Assembly: GCA_037176705.1 (NCBI GenBank)
Contig: CM073895.1
Span: 4,922,551 to 4,986,550 of the forward strand
Source of the DNA: Molossus alvarezi
Lineage: Eukaryota > Chordata > Mammalia > Chiroptera > Molossidae
DNA: 64,000 bases
Reading direction: 5' to 3'
The translations under genes and the position numbers were made by a program. The notes under the pieces are model-generated. The model did no database searches and was not told where the DNA came from. It was given only the letters and a program-made list of their open reading frames with translations. Below are positions 10,456-20,490 of this stretch, one piece after another. Within the stretch, counting starts at the first letter, position 1. Each line of letters starts with the position of its first letter.

Positions 10456-12202
10456 ACACTGATCACGGGAGATATTAACATACCACACTGATCATGGGAG
10501 ATATTAACATACCACACACAGCGCAAGTCAGGTCAGTGTCAAAAACGTAACCACATAACCAGATGAGATAGAGATTATGAAGATTTATATTTATGTTTGT
10601 GTTTATGCTTGTATGTGTATGTATAAATTTATGCCACAAAAATATAGAATATACCTTCTTCTCAAGTACACCTGGAACATTTACAGAACTTTGTCATGTA
10701 TTAGGTCACAAAAAAATTTAGTAAGTTCTATAAGGTAGAAATACTACAAACAATACTCTGATCACAATGCACTAAACTGAACATTTGCTAACAAAAACAA
10801 AAAGGAAATTTAATCTGAAAATTTAAAAACTCTATTAATAATCAATACTTGGACGAAAAGGGAGAAATGAACAAATGAAAAATGAAAAAAGAAATAATGC
10901 TAATTAAAACACTACCTACCAAGAATTTATGGAGCACCTTTAAAACAGTGATCAGAGGAAAATTCATATCCCTAAACACTTTTATCAGTAAAAACCAAAA
11001 AAATGAAAGTAAATGAACTAAATTTTTAGGTCAAGAAGCTTGGGAAAAGAACCACAAAGTAAACGGAAAGAAAGCACAAGGAAAAAAAGAAATAGGATAA
11101 AGCAGAAAATAATAGCAAACAGAGGAATAACAGATCTAATTAATAACTCAAATTTTTAATTTTAAAAAACATTAAAAAAATGGACAAAACACTTGATAAC
11201 AATAAAAATGCAGAGAAGACACAAATACATAAAATAAGAAATGACAAAGGGGGACATAACCGTTGAAATAGAAGAGTTAGAATATATCATGAGACTATTT
11301 TGCAGACCTCTATCCAAATAAATACAAAAGCCAAGAGAAAATACAGTACCAAAATTGGCTCCATTGGGTACAGAAAACTTAAAGAAACCAATTTCCACGA
11401 AAGACCCAGAGACAATCATCAATGAACTAAGCCACCAAAGAGCCCTAGGGCTGGATGGTTTCACAGGGCAGTTCTACCAAGCTTTTGAACAGATAGCCTC
11501 CATTCTTTGAGTTGCTTCAGAGTATTGAAAAGAAAGAAATACATTCAAATTTTTATTTTGAAAGCAGGTATAACATTGATACCTAAATCTGAAAACGCAA
11601 GTAGAAAATGAAGTTACAGGACAATATCACTTACAAATATTGCAGCAAAAATACTAAACACGTTATTTGTAAACCGAATTCAACACAATGTTAAGAGATC
11701 AATGTGCTATGACCAAGTGATATACCCCCCCATACCCTAGGAATGCAAGGTTGGTTCAACATGAGCCAATCTATTGATATTGTAGTATACTTAAAAAAAA
11801 AAAAATCATGTAATTATCTCCATAGACGCTGAAAAGCCTTTTATAGATTTTGACACCCATGCCTGATATATCAGTTACGAAAAAAGGGAAGGATGGGACA
11901 TGATAAAATAACATGATAAGATATTTTATATGCCTTAGTCCTAAGGTCAGCATCCCATTTGATGGGGAAAATCTAGAGTCATCTTCACAAAGATCAGGAC
12001 CAAGGCAAAGGTGCTAATTGTCTCCACTATGATCCCACAATTGTACGGGAAGTATTAGCAATTAGATAACAGAAATCAACTAGAGGTATGAGTACTAGAA
12101 AAAAAGATTCAAAACTGTCTCAATTTGTAGATGATATGATAGTGGACAGGGAAAACCCTAGAGACTCAAGGTTAAAAGTAAATCAAACAATAAAAGAAAC
12201 CA

Positions 12203-12415
12203 CACCTGGCCTGTGTGGTTCGGTGGTTGAGCGTCGACCCATGCATCAAGAGGTCACTGGTTCGATTCCCAGTCAGGGCACATGCCCAGGTTGTGGGCCA
12301 AACCCCCAGTGAGGTGGCCAATCGATGTTCTCCTTCATCAATGTTTCTATCTCTTTTTCCTTCTCCCTCCCTTTATTTCTCTCTAAAAATAAATAAAGAA
12401 AAGAATTTAAAAAAG
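12203..12415 (+). mobile_element. Ves SINE, short type, inside LINE-1
   Basis: The head 'cctggcctgtgtggttcggt' is followed by a perfect B box GGTTCGATTCC, the short-type body 'cagggcacatgcccaggttg', a T/C-rich stretch and an A-rich end. It interrupts the host L1 just after the catalytic box. The duplication is A-rich and ambiguous, so ends are approximate. Confidence 0.9.
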
Positions 12416-13372
12416 AAATTATTAAGGTAGTAGGACAAAAAAAATTAACATAGAGAATCAATAACTTTCTCATATGTAAATAAGCAGTTGGAGGACACAG
12501 TAGCAACAAAGAAGGTAAAATGCTCAGGAATAAACTTAGCAAGGAACAGGTGAGCCTCAATGAGGAAAACTTTGAATCACCTCTGAAGACGTGAAAGTAG
12601 TCTTGAACAAACAGAAAGACATCCCTTGGTGTTGGATGGGATGGCTTAACATCACAAGAAAGCCAGTTTTCCCCCCCATTTAATTAATGGCTTTACCACA
12701 AGCCCAGTGGAAGTACCCATAAGCTTCTCTATGGAGCTAGACAATTGATACTTCAGTTCATATGAAAAAGCTAACACGTAATAACCATGAAAATCCTGAA
12801 AAATAAAAGCTGCTAGGGGGACTAGCTCTCCCAGACATGAAAATGAACTGTAAAGCCTCTGTAATTAAAGAAGTGTGGCACTGGTGTAGGAACAGGAGAA
12901 GTAGTGGAATCGAATACAAAGTCCTAATTACACGTGGAAATTTAGAAGGTGGCATCTCAGATCACAGGAGCAGAGATGAACTTTTCAATACATCGTGCTG
13001 GGACAGCGGGTGGCCCTCTGGAGAAGACAAAATCAGATGTATATCCTACACTGTGTGCAAGAATAAACTCCAAATGGATATGAGACCTGAATATAAAATC
13101 ATGTAATTATTAAATTACTACAGGAAAACATGAGTGAGTTTTCCTATAACATGGGTACAGGGAAATGTTTTCTAACTGTGATCCAAAATCCCGATGTAGT
13201 AAAAGATTGACAAATTTAGTGCATAAAACAGAACACTGTTGCCATGGCAGCACAAACAAGCAACCCCCCCCCCCATACCCCAGCATAAGCACCATGACGA
13301 CCAAGTGAGAGAAAACATTTGCAACACACATCTGATGTAAAAGGTTAACATCCTTAATATGTAAAGGACTGT

Positions 13373-13644
13373 GCCCTGGCCGGTTTGGCTCAGCGGTTAG
13401 AGCGTCGGCCTGTGGTCCAGAGAGACCTGGGTTCGGTTCCCGCTAAGGGCACGTACCTCGGTTGCAGTTTATCCCCGGCCCCAGTTGGGGTTGTGGGGTT
13501 GTGGATGTGTCCCTTTCACATCGATGTTTCTCCCTCTCTCTCTCCTCCCCCCCTCTTTCCCTCCCACCCTATCTGAACAAAAAAAATGGAAAAATGTCCT
13601 CGGGTGAAGATAAAATAAACAAACAAACAAATAAATAAATAAAA
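13373..13644 (+). mobile_element. Ves SINE, long type, inside LINE-1
   Basis: Starts at 'gccctggccgg'. The A box is tggctcagcggttagagcg and the B box GGTTCGGTTCC. Body 'gctaagggcacgtacctcgg', TC-rich run, 'gggtgaagat' and a long (AAAC)n/(AAAT)n tail. Low apparent divergence from other long-type copies. Confidence 0.93.
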
Positions 13645-14639
13645 CTGTTAAAATTGGGGGAGAGGGGAACCCGATAGAAAAATGGGCAGAAGACATAAAA
13701 AGATAATTTGCATAAAAGATGCACATGACTTTTCAACGTATGAAAATATGTTCAGCTTCACTCATGACTGGAGAAATGCAGGCTGAGATGACCCCTGGAT
13801 ACCGTTTCGCCCGTGAGATTGGCAGAAATGTAAAAGATCGACGACATGCCTGTCGGCCGGGCGGCGAGGACACAAGTAGGCACACCCCCTGTGAAGGGAA
13901 ACTGGGGATATTTGTCACCATGACAATGCATCTACATTTTGACCCAAAAGTCCACTTCTAACAGTTAACCCTGAAGCACACTTAGAAAGTTTGAAAATAC
14001 TCATGCACAAGATTACTCCTTCCAGAATTATTTGTAATTGCAAAATATTGGAAGCAACTTAATGTCCAAACATGGGAGAGTGGTGGAATATCTGTGGTAC
14101 ATCCCCACGATGGAGTACTATGCAGCTGTAAAAAAGACAGAGGAAGAGGGCTAGGAACAGACGTGGGTGACCTCTAGGAAATGCTGGGGCATGACAAAGC
14201 AGAGTCCGGAAGGGGGGAGCAGGGACCGAGTGCAGGTGAATGTGAGGGTACTTTTGGAGGTACGAGTAGTGCTTTAAAATCGCATGATGTGACAGGTACT
14301 TTTATTAAAATTCATCAGATTGCATTTTTATGAATTTTATGATATAAAAATATACCTAAACAAAGCTGTTAAGAGAAATACTTAGTATGCTATTATTGTA
14401 TAATAAAGAAGGTAAAAACACACACACACATCTGTGTATTTTAGCACAAAAGAAATATAGGAAGGGCAAACTAGAAAGTGATGGGATTGATTACCTATAG
14501 GGTGGTTGGGCCCAGGGTTGTAAGGGTGAAGGATGTCAGGTGGACAGAAGTGATGACGAGTGAAATTTCTCTGAGATACCTGGTGTATCTTCCTGACATT
14601 TATAATCGTGTCAATATTTTACAACTCAAAAAAAAAAAG

Positions 14640-15018
14640 GAAGTGTCAAGGGGAACAGAGTACCCCGGTGGGGACTGCAAGCAGGGGCACAGTGGGTTCA
14701 GCTGTGTTGCAGGTGGACAGTGAACCCCAGGGAAGGCAAGGACACCCCCCAGGTGGCTTTTGGATTCAGCACTGTGACCAAACACCCTGAGGCTGATGAC
14801 AAAAGATAGCCGTTAAGTCTAGCTGGTCAGAGTGTTTCCTGAAGTGATGGGTTTAGCAGTTCTGAAATTCCTTCATTTCTCTTCAGGACTGAGGAAGTAA
14901 GGGAGTGTGTGAGTCCCGGGACCCGGTTCCCTCCGAATCGTTGGAGGGACTTCCTCCTGCAGGCGGGTGGAAGGCCGGATGAGTGTGCGGTTTTGGATAG
15001 GAATCTGGGGTGTCAGTA
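14640..15018. other. Unique sequence
   Basis: Nothing recognised. Confidence 0.3.
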
Positions 15019-15019
15019 T

Positions 15020-15050
<31 letters not shown>
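15019..15050 (+). repeat. (CA)n microsatellite
   Basis: About 16 uninterrupted CA dinucleotides, long enough to be length-polymorphic. Confidence 0.95.
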
Positions 15051-15052
<2 letters not shown>

Positions 15053-15817
15053 TCTAGAAGCTCCGTTTGCTGAGACAGCCTCAGAGGTGGTGACAGTTCA
15101 GTGGGAACGGTTTGGAGAAGGTGAGATAGTGCTCGAAGGATGGGGACTGAAAGGATCCCAGAGCCAGGCTCCCAGGGGTTCGATCTGGGATCACCGAGCA
15201 TTGAATCAATATACATATTAAGTGGAGAAGAAAGAACAGCCAGTGGAGAAGGGGTTTATACAGTCCCAACGTATCTCCCCACAATTTCTTCTTCATTTCA
15301 AAAGGGAAATTGTCATTTTCCCATGGAGGAATAGGGCAGACCCCGCCCTCATCGTGACCCGGTCAGCATCACTAATAATGGGACAGCAGCCGCCCACGTG
15401 GTGTGCTGAGGACACGGCCTCATTTCTGCGGTCTTCCTGCCAGAACTCCAGAGCCTGAATTGAGCTATGAGGCACTACCAGGCAAACCCAAATTGAGGGA
15501 CTTCTACCAAATAATTGGCCTGTACTCTGAGAGAAATGTCAAGGTCGTGAAAGGAAAAATACCAAGGAACTGGTCCCGATTAAAGAGACATAAAAAGGAG
15601 ATGTCAGTGACGCTGGGTTGGACCCTGGACCAGACACAGTGTTGTGCTTTTCTTTGCCTCTAAAGCATATTGTAGGACAATTGGTGAAATCTCAAGGTCT
15701 GTCGATTAGATAACAGTTTTGTGCCAGTGTCAATGATCTGGTTTTTAGGAGATATAAAATGAAGGGTTAGAGGCAGAAGCATTAAGGCTTCATCTTCCTC
15801 TTGCACAGTTCAGAAAA
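15051..15817. other. Unique sequence
   Basis: Moderate AT content, no element recognised. A partial old L1-like or other repeat cannot be excluded at 15460-15600. Confidence 0.3.
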
Positions 15818-15947
15818 AAATGTGTGTGTGTGTGTGTGTGTATGACAGAGAGGGAGAGGGAGGGGGTGAGAGGAAGAGAGAGGGAGAGAGGGAAAGAGGG
15901 AGAGGGGGTGTAAGAGGAAGAGAGAGAGGGAGAGAGAGAGAGAGAGC
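15818..15947 (+). repeat. (TG)n followed by a GA-rich polypurine tract
   Basis: About 11 TG repeats, then ~100 bases of almost pure purine ('gagagggagagggagggggt' type). Such tracts can form triplex (H-DNA). Confidence 0.9.
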
Positions 15948-16009
15948 ACGCGCAAATGAGTTGTATGTTAACATTTGTTGAATTTGGGTGAAGAATATAT
16001 AAGAAGGTA

Positions 16010-16258
16010 CAGATGTCCTTTCGCGGCTTCACTCTATCGCGGTGTTTTCAAATATATTCATTAAAAAGTCGATCCAGACAGTGAAAACGATACAGCGCCT
16101 GCTTGGTTGTCAAGTGTACACCCCTGTATTACAATCACAATGACAATCACTGTGCGCATGGACTGCAGGCCTATGTGTTCAGCACCCAGGACTCCTTCAA
16201 GGCCAGGGGCAACCGCTGCAGGCTGGAACGGATTAACCCGATAAACGAGGGACGGCTG
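16010..16258. mobile_element. Tigger-like (TcMar) MITE, 249 bp
   Basis: Flanked by TA at 16008-16009 and 16259-16260, the TcMar target duplication. The left end cagatgtcctttcgcgg and the reverse complement of the right end (cagccgtccctcgtttatcg) align as imperfect terminal inverted repeats. The subterminal 'cggcttcactctatcgcgg' resembles Tigger-type ends. No transposase is encoded. The family is inferred from ends and target site; the exact name is unknown. Confidence 0.65.
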
Positions 16259-16793
16259 TAGTATTTTTACAAACCTTCAGTAGGTCTCAAAGTGTTTCAA
16301 TGGAAACTTCTATCAGAAGGCGTTAGTAACATGCCCCCCGGGGGTGTGGAGGATTAAGGGCGGTAATGCATGTAAGCACTCAGTGCTGGGTCTCCACAAG
16401 GGATCACCAAGGAAATGTTAGCCCTTCCTGTCGGCAGGGGGCGCTGCGCAGGGGAGGCCCTGCTGCAAGTCTTTCTTGTTGGGAGGTGATGGATGGAGAC
16501 TCATTTAGGCTCCGCTCTGATCCCCACCCACCGAGTGACTGCAGGTGGGTAGTGCCCCATCAAGCCGTCACTTTTTGGAGACCAGCTTTCTGATAGAAGT
16601 ACGTTAGAATGAGGCTCAGCCATTCATTGTGTAATGTATTCACTGATCAAACGTGTTTCTGGAAGTGCAGTAGCAGGCACTGTTCCTTGCTTCCCCAGCA
16701 CCTGAGGGATCGAACACTGCCACTCAGGGCAAAGAAACACGCAAGCCAGGCAGTGAGGAGAACCGCGCAGCTTGTCCCTGTTTCCTGGGGGAT
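16259..16793. other. Unique sequence
   Basis: No gene or repeat recognised. Confidence 0.3.
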
Positions 16794-17105
16794 CTCAGGA
16801 GTCTCCCTGTGGGGGGTGTCTCAGGAGTCTCCCTGGGGGGGGTGTCTCAGGAGTCTCCCTGGGGGGGTGTCTCAGGAGTCTCCCTGGGGGGGGTGTCTCA
16901 GGAGTCTCCCTGGGGGGGGGTGTCTCAGGAGTCTCCCTGGGGGGGGTGTCTCAGGAGTCTCCCTGGGGGGGGGGTGTCTCAGGAGTCTCCCTGGGGGGGG
17001 TGTCTCAGGAGTCTCCCTGGGGGCGGTGTGTCTCAGGAGTCTCCCTGGGGGGGGTGTCTCAGGAGTCTTCCTGGGGGTGTGTGTCTCAGGAGTCTCTCTG
17101 GTGGG
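16794..17105 (+). repeat. G-rich minisatellite, ~26-28 bp unit, 12 copies
   Basis: Twelve copies of 'tctcaggagtctccctg' separated by G-runs of varying length (mostly 6-9) ending in 'tgt'. The core is nearly invariant, whereas the G-run length changes from copy to copy, pointing to slippage in the G-tract. All three plus frames stay open and give the same SQESPWGG-like peptide, which explains the overlapping frames of 108-168 codons. They are not genes. Confidence 0.95.
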
Positions 17106-17235
17106 TATAATTTAGGATTCTCCCTGGGAAGTTAATGTTAGCAGGTCTGGGAGGAGATGGGGAGGTGCTCCCCTGTTGGAGAGGAATGTAGAATTGGGGG
17201 TGAACCTCTGCCTGTGACAGTTTGGAAGAATGGGT

Positions 17236-17512
17236 GGATCTCAGGGCAGGAGGAGCTGAGAGCTGGAGGAGGAGCTGAGGGTAGGGGGAGCTGAGGGCTG
17301 GAGGAGCTGGGGGCAGGGGGAGCTGGGGGCTGGGGGAGCTGGGAGCTGGGGGAGCTGGGGGCAGGGGGAGCTGGGGGCTGGAGGAGCTGGGGGCAGGGGG
17401 AGCTGGGGGCTGGGGGAGCTCAGGGCAGGGGGAACTCGGGGCAGGGGGAACTCAGGGCAGGGGGAGCTCAGGGCAGGGGGAGCTCAGGGCAGGGGGAGCT
17501 CAGGGCAGCAAG
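17236..17512 (+). repeat. GGGGAGCTGGGGGC(A/T) minisatellite, ~15 bp unit
   Basis: About 18 tandem units of ~15 bp, drifting from 'ggggagctgggggct' to 'ggggagctcagggca' along its length. Strongly G-rich on the plus strand and quadruplex-prone. Confidence 0.93.
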
Positions 17513-18281
17513 AGTCTTGGGGCATTTGAGCTGAGATTGGAAATGACTCTGGGTGTGCAGGTGAGGAGTGAGGGGGTCCCAGGTCCAGGGACTCTGGTTA
17601 GTCTGGCCTCTGGAGAAGTTTACTCTGGTTGGTGGTGAAATGTGGGAATTTGGGGCAACGTGGTATCTGAAAACTCATGTCAGGAAAGGTTGCCAACTTC
17701 TCTTTCTTGGGAAGGACAGTCTGTTTTGTCCAAGCTCATCTTTTGAAACATAAAACACCCTTCCTTTGCGGACAATATTGAAAGCAGATGGCAATTTTTG
17801 AAACGTCCTTACTTAGCAAAATTAAAAGTTGTCAATCCCGTTTCCGTCTTCCCATCGCATTTTTGAGAACACGAAGCGGAAGCATCTGGAACCTAGGCTT
17901 CCCAGATTTTCTGAATGGGGTTTCACGGCACTTTTCAGTTTACAAAACCCGTGTTTGTTATTGTTCGTATAAAACAGTTTTATTGCACAGGAGGTTCTGG
18001 GACCAACCGTCTCACTCGTGCTCGGGGGCTCAGAAAAGCCGCAGTCCTGTGTACCAGACGTTGCGGTTGCCGTGGTCCCCGCGGCTTCCTTCACCTGCTC
18101 AGCCCTCCTGCAGCCCGGAATGCCACTCGCCTGAAGGCGGGACAGGCCCGTTGCTGCCCGTGACGCCGGGTGCAGTCCTCCACCGAGTCCTGCGTGAGCT
18201 GCTGCTTCGGGGCCTGTTCTGATGCAGGGACCTGAGACGGGGCCGAATACAGACCATTGCATCTTCTAAACAATTTTGATA
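17513..18281. other. Unique sequence
   Basis: The first part is G-rich; 17740-17960 is AT-richer and might be an unrecognised old repeat or conserved element. The 18000-18240 part is GC-rich with overlapping frames on both strands but no recognisable domain. Confidence 0.3.
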
Positions 18282-18440
18282 GCCCTGGCTGGTTTGCTAA
18301 GTGGTTAGAGCACCGGTCCATGGACCAATGAGTCGCAGGTTCGATGCTGGTCAAGGGCACGTACCTTGGTTGTGGTTTGTCCCCGGCCCTGGTCAGGGTC
18401 GTGTGGGAGGCAGCCAGTCGATGTGTCCTTCTCACATCAG

Positions 18441-18472
<32 letters not shown>

Positions 18473-18534
18473 CTTCCCTCCCACTCCACCTGAAGATAGA
18501 TGGAAAAATATCCTCGGGTGAGGATTAAAAAAAG
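18282..18534 (+). mobile_element. Ves SINE, long type (left arm of inverted pair)
   Basis: Starts 'gccctggctggtttgctaag', with a B-box-like GGTTCGATGCT (two changes), then the long-type body, an extended (TC)n run and 'gtgaggattaaaaaaa'. It faces the next SINE tail to tail, about 30 bp apart. Confidence 0.92.
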
Positions 18535-18564
18535 TTTCAATAAAATATATACATAACATTTGCC

Positions 18565-18799
18565 TTTTTTTTTTAATCCTCACCCGAGGATATTTTTCCA
18601 TTGACCTTCAGACAGAGTGGGGAAGGGGGGCGAGAGAAAGAGAGAGAGAGAAACATCGATGTGAGAGGGACACATCGACTGGCTGCCGCCCACACGACCT
18701 CAACTGGGGTCAGGAACAAACTGCAGCCGAGGTTCGAGCTCTTGACTCTCTGGTCCGCGGGCCGACGCTCTAACCGCCGAGCCAGACTGGCCAGGGCCG
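18565..18799 (-). mobile_element. Ves SINE, long type (right arm of inverted pair)
   Basis: On the minus strand it has the full head-body-tail order; on the plus strand it runs from the A-tail complement to 'ccagactggccagggcc'. An 8-bp perfect duplication CATTTGCC flanks it (18557-18564 and 18800-18807), so both ends are fixed. Confidence 0.95.
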
Positions 18800-18819
18800 C
18801 ATTTGCCATCGTAACGGCT

Positions 18820-19557
18820 TGCAGGTGTGGGGTTCGGGGGCATGAGCACACTCACGTTGCTGGGCAGCCATCACCACCATCCGTCCCAGGACTTCCTCAG
18901 ATGGCCTGGTGCCCATCAAACCCCAGGGGTCACTACCCCGGCCCGGCCGGGAAGCTCCCGTAAGTGGGCTCCTGCAGCCCTTTCCCTTTGTCGCAGGGAC
19001 CTCGCCTGCCCGGCTGCCGGAACCCCTTCCTCCCCAGGGCCGAGCATTCTGTCCACCCGTGCGCCCGGCTGTGGGGCCGCGGTGTCCCTGCCTCCCGGCG
19101 ACCGTGAATGATGCCGCTGTGAACACGGGGTGCCAATCTGTTAGGGTTCGTGCTCTGGGTCCTGAGTGCAGTCGTCCCTCGCCACCGCGCGCTCCCACTT
19201 CCAAAAAACCGCCGTAGAGTGAAGCAGCGAAGTGGCAGGGACGACTGTGTATAAACTGAGATCCTACTTCGCGGAGATTCAGTCCTCCCGGTCGAGTCTG
19301 GGACTGATCGACCGCGATCAACGAGGGCCGACTGTGCATATGCCCGGAGGTGCAGTTCCTGGGTCACGTGGAAAGTTTACATTGAACTTTTTTGAGGACC
19401 CGCCAGACTTTCCCACAGTGGCTGCGCCCTTTTCCGCCCCAGCAACAGGGCTCAAGGGCTCCGATCTCCCCACTTACTATTTTCTTGGTTTTAAAAATAA
19501 TAGCCGACCTAGTGGGTGTGAGGTATTATCAGACGGTTACGTTTTAAGCTGTACATT
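18820..19557 (-). mobile_element. Old LINE-1 3'UTR fragment, antisense, interrupted by a Tigger-like MITE
   Basis: Plus-strand reading gives antisense L1 words: 'cagccatcaccaccatccgt', 'gatgccgctgtgaacacggg', 'gcagttcctgggtcacgtgg', 'cccacagtggctgcgccctt', 'gacctagtgggtgtgaggta'. The block is continuous if 19169-19334 is removed. CpG-rich and old. Confidence 0.7.
19169..19334. mobile_element. Tigger-like MITE, composite with three recognisable ends
   Basis: The left end CAGTCGTCCCT (19169-19179) has a perfect inverted partner AGGGACGACTG at 19237-19247 and a second, slightly changed partner (GAGGGCCGACTG) ending at 19334. Subterminal 'gtagagtgaagcagcgaagt' matches the reverse complement of the 16010 element's end. 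TG rather than TA flanks it on both sides. It looks like one element with an internal duplicated end, or two nested relatives. Confidence 0.6.
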
Positions 19558-19700
19558 AGTCCCTCCTGTCTGTGTGGGACATGTCCCAGGACTTCCAGGG
19601 GATGCCCGAAACCGCAGACAATGTCAAACCCTGTGTGTGCTGTGTTTTCCCGTACAGACACGCCTATGATAAAGTTTAATGTGTAAATCAGACACAAGTC
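19558..19700. mobile_element. Tigger-type DNA transposon fragment
   Basis: The words 'ggacatgtcccaggacttcc', 'ggggatgcccgaaaccgcag' and 'cctatgataaagtttaatg' match a familiar mammalian Tigger/MER-type nonautonomous element. The right side is cut by the SINE at 19701. The subfamily is not asserted. Confidence 0.6.
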
Positions 19701-19894
19701 CGGCCAGTGTGGCTCAGTGGCTCAGCATTGTCCCCCTGCACCAAGAGGTCGCAGGCTTGATTCCCGGGCAGGGCACATGCCCAGGTTGTGGGCCAGATCC
19801 CCAGTGGGGGGCGTGCAGGAGGCAGTTCTATCTCTTTCTCCTTCTCCCTGCCTCTCTCTCTAAAATCAATAAAGGGAGGAAAAAAAAAAAATAA
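19701..19894 (+). mobile_element. Ves SINE, short type
   Basis: Head 'cggccagtgtggctcagtgg', B-box-like GGCTTGATTCC, body 'cagggcacatgcccaggttg' and 'ccccagtggggggcgtgcag', then a T/C run and A-tail. A little shorter than full length in the body. Confidence 0.92.
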
Positions 19895-20369
19895 GGAGAT
19901 GCTTCAGACTGTTTGCGGGATTTAAGGACCATTCGGGCTTTTTAAAAAATTGGGTCTGTCCTATTTGAACGCGGTTCTGCTGATCGGACCCTTGGTCCTG
20001 GGAAGGGTGCCGGGAGCGTGTCAGCTTGTTCTTCGGAAATGAGAGGCTCTCTCTGTGTTTCTATTTCAAATACAGAGGGGGACACCTCATAGCTCTCTTC
20101 TGAGCCATAGATGTGAATGGAGACTTGACAGGTGATTTAAAATCACTCTGGAAGCCTCTAGTTCTGGAGAAAAGCCTCTTATTAACATACCTCTGCATTA
20201 GCACCATGTACACACTGTTCCTCGAAGCCTACGAGGTGGGTATGGTACCCCGCCGCGCACCATGTTATCCGCGATGGTGCGTTTTTGAGGAGCATTATTT
20301 CGTTATTTGAAGCAGAATTTCTTGGGCGGCACCGTGCCTTCCCCACCTAAACGAGCAGCTCCCACAACA
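19895..20369. other. Unique sequence
   Basis: No repeat or exon recognised; mildly AT-rich. Confidence 0.3.
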
Positions 20370-20490
20370 AAGACTGCCGAGTGCATCCTTTTGTCGAAGC
20401 CTTAAAACTGTTAAATTAATAAAACCAGCTTAACAGAACCCCGATTAGCTCGAAATTGCTTTAAATCTGGTCATTAAGTTCCAGGGAACA
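20370..20490. other. AT-rich unique island, candidate conserved noncoding element
   Basis: A short AT-rich block ('gttaaattaataaaaccagc', 'ccgattagctcg', 'ggtcattaag') with several TAAT/ATTA cores, next to very GC-rich DNA. No transposon recognised. Confidence 0.25.

Larger units (their letters stand above)
10456..14639 (+). mobile_element. 5'-truncated LINE-1, sense strand, with two Ves SINE insertions
   Basis: Plus-strand landmarks run in L1 ORF2 order: 'gagggctggatggtttcaca'-like block near 11449, 'gcaaggttggttcaacat' near 11746, and the reverse-transcriptase catalytic box read as FVDDMIV at about 12124-12144 (FADD normally, so the A is lost). Next come 'actagctctcccagacatga' with the C-terminal NCKASVIKEVWHWCRNR segment near 12841-12900, then the ORF2 end/3'UTR ('gtactatgcagctgtaaaaa' near 14116). 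An A-run at 14629-14638 probably marks the 3' end. Stops and indels make it dead. A ~34-bp local duplication lies at about 10456-10515. Confidence 0.8.

Noticed and set aside
16609..17135. Repetitive SQESPWGG protein frames
   Set aside because: Present in all three frames of the G-rich minisatellite; a repeat translation.
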